8,121 bases of DNA from JAVVFH01 sp032250585 (GTDB lineage Bacteria > Pseudomonadota > Gammaproteobacteria > Xanthomonadales > SZUA-36): assembly GCA_032250585.1 (NCBI GenBank), contig JAVVFH010000158.1:1-8121 (forward strand), in the 5' to 3' direction. The notes under the pieces are model-generated. The model was not told the origin of the DNA. It searched no databases and was given only the letters and a program-made list of their open reading frames with translations. Below are positions 6,166 to 8,121 of this stretch, piece by piece. The position numbers and the translations under genes were made by a program. Every line of letters begins with the position of its first letter. Within the stretch, counting starts at the first letter, position 1.

Positions 6166-8121
6166 TTCAACTCCTCCAATTGAGCTTGTCGTGTAATGAA
6201 CTCCGGTGAGAATTTCTTCAACCACGCCGGGACGAGAAAAATCGAGGCCATCGCGTTCAGTGCCAGCATCACAATCAGCAGCATCGCGGCGTCGGCCTGG
6301 AACTTCAGTTCGGACACGAAGACCCACATCATCACGCCACCGATCAGCACGACTGCCGTGAACCCGATCGCCTTGCCGGTGGTTTCCAACGCCGATTTGA
6401 TGGCCAAATCGAGGTCCGGGTGGCTTTCGTATTCCGAGCGCACCCGGTCCATCAGGTAAATGGAGTAATCGATGCCCACACCAATGCCCACCGCGATGAC
6501 CGGCACGGTATTGACGTTAATGCCGATTCCGGTCAGTCCCATGTAAGCATAGGTCAAAGTGGTCGCGAAGGACATCGCCACCAGCATGATCAGGCCGGCA
6601 TGGAACGAGGTATAGAAGGCCGCGGTGGCCAGGAAAATCAGCGCGAAAACCAGCGGAATGATGATCAGGTTGGTGGTGAAGGACGCCTCGTTGATTGCCG
6701 CGTTCACCCCGATCGTGCCACCGGCCAGTTTCAGCGTGAGCCCTTCGACGGTCGCCCCCACGCGTTCTTTCCACTGATTGACCATTTCGATGGCGCGCCG
6801 GATCGTTGTGCCCTGGTGGTCCTTGTAATAAAACACCATGTTCGCGTTGATTTCGTCGGTGTCGAGGTACTCGAGCAAGGCGCCCTGCACCGGGCTGGAC
6901 ATCATGTACAGGAACATCAGGCCGCCGATCAGTCGCGACTCGCTCGGCAAGGCGACCCAGCGGGGGTCGTTGTAATGGGTCAGGCGGTTGACTGCCCGGA
7001 TCAGGTCCGGCAGGCCCTTGGTGCCGCCGAGTTCCGGGTCGGTCAGCATGTAGGCCTGCAGATCGGCCAGCGCCTTGACGACTTCCGGGCGCTTGAGGCC
7101 GCCCTCTTCATCGGTCCGGGCGATAACATACAGTTCTTCGGAGCCGGGAAAGGCCTCATTGATCGTTTTGGACGAGACGTTGTAGTCGTGATCCGGATAC
7201 AACAGTGGCGAGCCCGGTTCGGTCTCACCAATGGTCACCCGGGAACTCGCCACCAGGGCACCGAGGAACAACACGCTGCAGACGACGAGCACCGCGGTCG
7301 GCGCGCGTGGATCGGTGGATTTCCGGGCGATCAGTGAAAACAGTTTGGCCATGGTTTTGTTGCCCACCACGCGCGCTTGCGGTGTCGGCAGCAACTGCAG
7401 CATGCTCGGGACCAGGATGAGCACGGTGAAAATGACCGAGAGGGCCCAGAAGCAGGCGTAAACGGCCAGTTTGTCGTTGATCGGCACCGAACCGACGGCA
7501 ATCAGCAGCAAGCCGATGGCATCCGACACCACGCCCAGCGCTCCCGGTCGAAAGAGGTTGGAAAAGGCCAGGTGGGCAGCGTATGGGCCGTCGTGGCCGT
7601 CGGCGATTTCCTGGTAATAGCGCTCGACGATCTGAATGCCGTGCGACATCGCGCGCGCCGAAATCAGGAAAGGGATGACCAGCATCAGGGGGTCGAGGTT
7701 GTAGCCCAGCAGCGACAGGATGCCCAGCCCCCAGATCGAGGTGATGACGATGCCGAGCAACGGCAGCAAAATGCCGTACAGGCTGCGGAAATGAATGATC
7801 AGCAGGGCCAGCATGATGGCGATGGTGAGCAGGAAAATCGTAAAGATCTGTTCGGCATAACTCGATACCCAGCCGATCAGCATCGGCTGGCCGGTTACGT
7901 GAATGTCGACGCCTGCCGTGTCCTCCTGGCCGCGCAGCGTCCGCAGCTGCTCGAACACCTTTTCGTAGTCCAGTGCGCCTTCGTTCAGGGTGCCGCGCAC
8001 CAGTGCCGATTTCAGGTCCGGCGAAACGAGCAGGCCAAAGACCCGGCCGTCCGCCAGCACGGCTTGCCGGATCGCATCGAGTTCTTCCTCGCTGTAGCTC
8101 TCTTTAAGGGGGTCGTAATAG
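6162..8121 (-). CDS. RND/MMPL-family inner-membrane transporter (3' part, N-terminus beyond window)
   Basis: This is a proton-driven RND superfamily permease of the COG1033/MMPL type. The frame is open to the right edge, so only the last 652 residues are seen; the first membrane helix and most of the first periplasmic loop are missing. Counting from the edge, hydrophobic helices lie near residues 92-110, 117-138, 142-163, 196-212, 224-244, 275-293, 483-500, 507-527, 534-554, 586-603 and 610-632, with a large periplasmic loop at about 294-482. This is the expected two-times-six RND layout. The second half carries GIGVGIDYSIYLMDRV (about 545-560), matching the MMPL GxxxDY proton-relay motif. 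The matching place in the first half reads ARAMSHGIQIVERY, without the Asp-Tyr. The stop overlaps the start of the DUF1302 gene. RND proteins found beside DUF1302 and DUF1329 are thought to export hydrophobic compounds; the substrate here is unknown. No periplasmic adaptor gene is visible. Confidence 0.93.
   Translation of the reverse strand, partial: YYDPLKESYSEEELDAIRQAVLADGRVFGLLVSPDLKSALVRGTLNEGALDYEKVFEQLRTLRGQEDTAGVDIHVTGQPMLIGWVSSYAEQIFTIFLLTIAIMLALLIIHFRSLYGILLPLLGIVITSIWGLGILSLLGYNLDPLMLVIPFLISARAMSHGIQIVERYYQEIADGHDGPYAAHLAFSNLFRPGALGVVSDAIGLLLIAVGSVPINDKLAVYACFWALSVIFTVLILVPSMLQLLPTPQARVVGNKTMAKLFSLIARKSTDPRAPTAVLVVCSVLFLGALVASSRVTIGETEPGSPLLYPDHDYNVSSKTINEAFPGSEELYVIARTDEEGGLKRPEVVKALADLQAYMLTDPELGGTKGLPDLIRAVNRLTHYNDPRWVALPSESRLIGGLMFLYMMSSPVQGALLEYLDTDEINANMVFYYKDHQGTTIRRAIEMVNQWKERVGATVEGLTLKLAGGTIGVNAAINEASFTTNLIIIPLVFALIFLATAAFYTSFHAGLIMLVAMSFATTLTYAYMGLTGIGINVNTVPVIAVGIGVGIDYSIYLMDRVRSEYESHPDLDLAIKSALETTGKAIGFTAVVLIGGVMMWVFVSELKFQADAAMLLIVMLALNAMASIFLVPAWLKKFSPEFITRQAQLEELK
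6163..6177 (-). promoter_or_regulatory. Ribosome binding site and GTGA overlap deciding the DUF1302 start
   Basis: On the minus strand GGAGGAG (6177-6171) is followed by five bases and GTG at 6165. The TGA of the upstream transporter (6164-6162) lies within the same GTGA. The strong Shine-Dalgarno sequence sits inside the last codons of the upstream gene, the usual arrangement for coupled translation. It decides between this start and longer frame extensions, which lack a signal peptide at their N-terminus. Confidence 0.8.

Noticed and set aside
6166..6327. Longer start for the DUF1302 gene
   Set aside because: The extension overlaps the transporter gene by more than 150 bases and would bury the signal peptide; the GTG at 6165 has a strong ribosome binding site.
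6420..7337. Plus-strand open frame of 305 codons opposite the RND gene
   Set aside because: Its composition (many His, Arg, Gly, Gln, Asp) is typical of antisense shadow frames, and the opposite strand encodes a well-conserved transporter.

Overview
The window looks like chromosomal DNA of a GC-rich gammaproteobacterium. The evidence is its codon use, an Mrp (Mnh) antiporter locus in the E-F-G-(DUF4040)-B-(C)-D order common in that class, and a REP-type palindrome (GAGCGGCTTCAGCCGCGA core) of the kind scattered through Xanthomonadales- and Pseudomonas-like genomes. The genus cannot be told from the sequence. Every gene I can support is on the minus strand, so the window is best read from 8121 down to 1.

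Bases 8121-2815 hold an intact, tightly packed transport cassette. It consists of an RND/MMPL-type inner-membrane transporter cut by the window edge, a 673-aa DUF1302 outer-membrane beta-barrel protein whose GTG start overlaps the transporter stop, and a 438-aa periplasmic DUF1329 protein starting 12 bases after the barrel gene. Together they cover inner membrane, periplasm and outer membrane. The likely job is movement of a hydrophobic compound across the envelope, but the cargo is unknown.

Bases 2814-2582 are non-coding and hold a strong hairpin behind the DUF1329 gene, a REP palindrome, a probable rho-independent terminator with a seven-T run, and another 8-bp inverted repeat. This stretch separates the two transcription units.

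Bases 2581-1 hold a Rap1a/Tai-like small protein gene (frameshifted and without a signal peptide) followed by an Mrp multisubunit Na+/H+ antiporter locus. Only mnhE appears intact. mnhF, mnhG, the DUF4040 segment, mnhB and mnhD are joined to each other by apparent internal deletions, and mnhC is absent. There are also a one-base frameshift in a G run, an in-frame TGA at a place where the family normally reads through, and a 9-bp tandem repeat inside an mnhD membrane helix. The central proton-channel segment of MnhD is missing. The main observation is therefore an antiporter operon shortened at several separate points beside a perfectly preserved transporter cassette. It is either real stepwise decay by short-homology deletion or a sequencing/assembly artefact, and the sequence alone cannot decide which.
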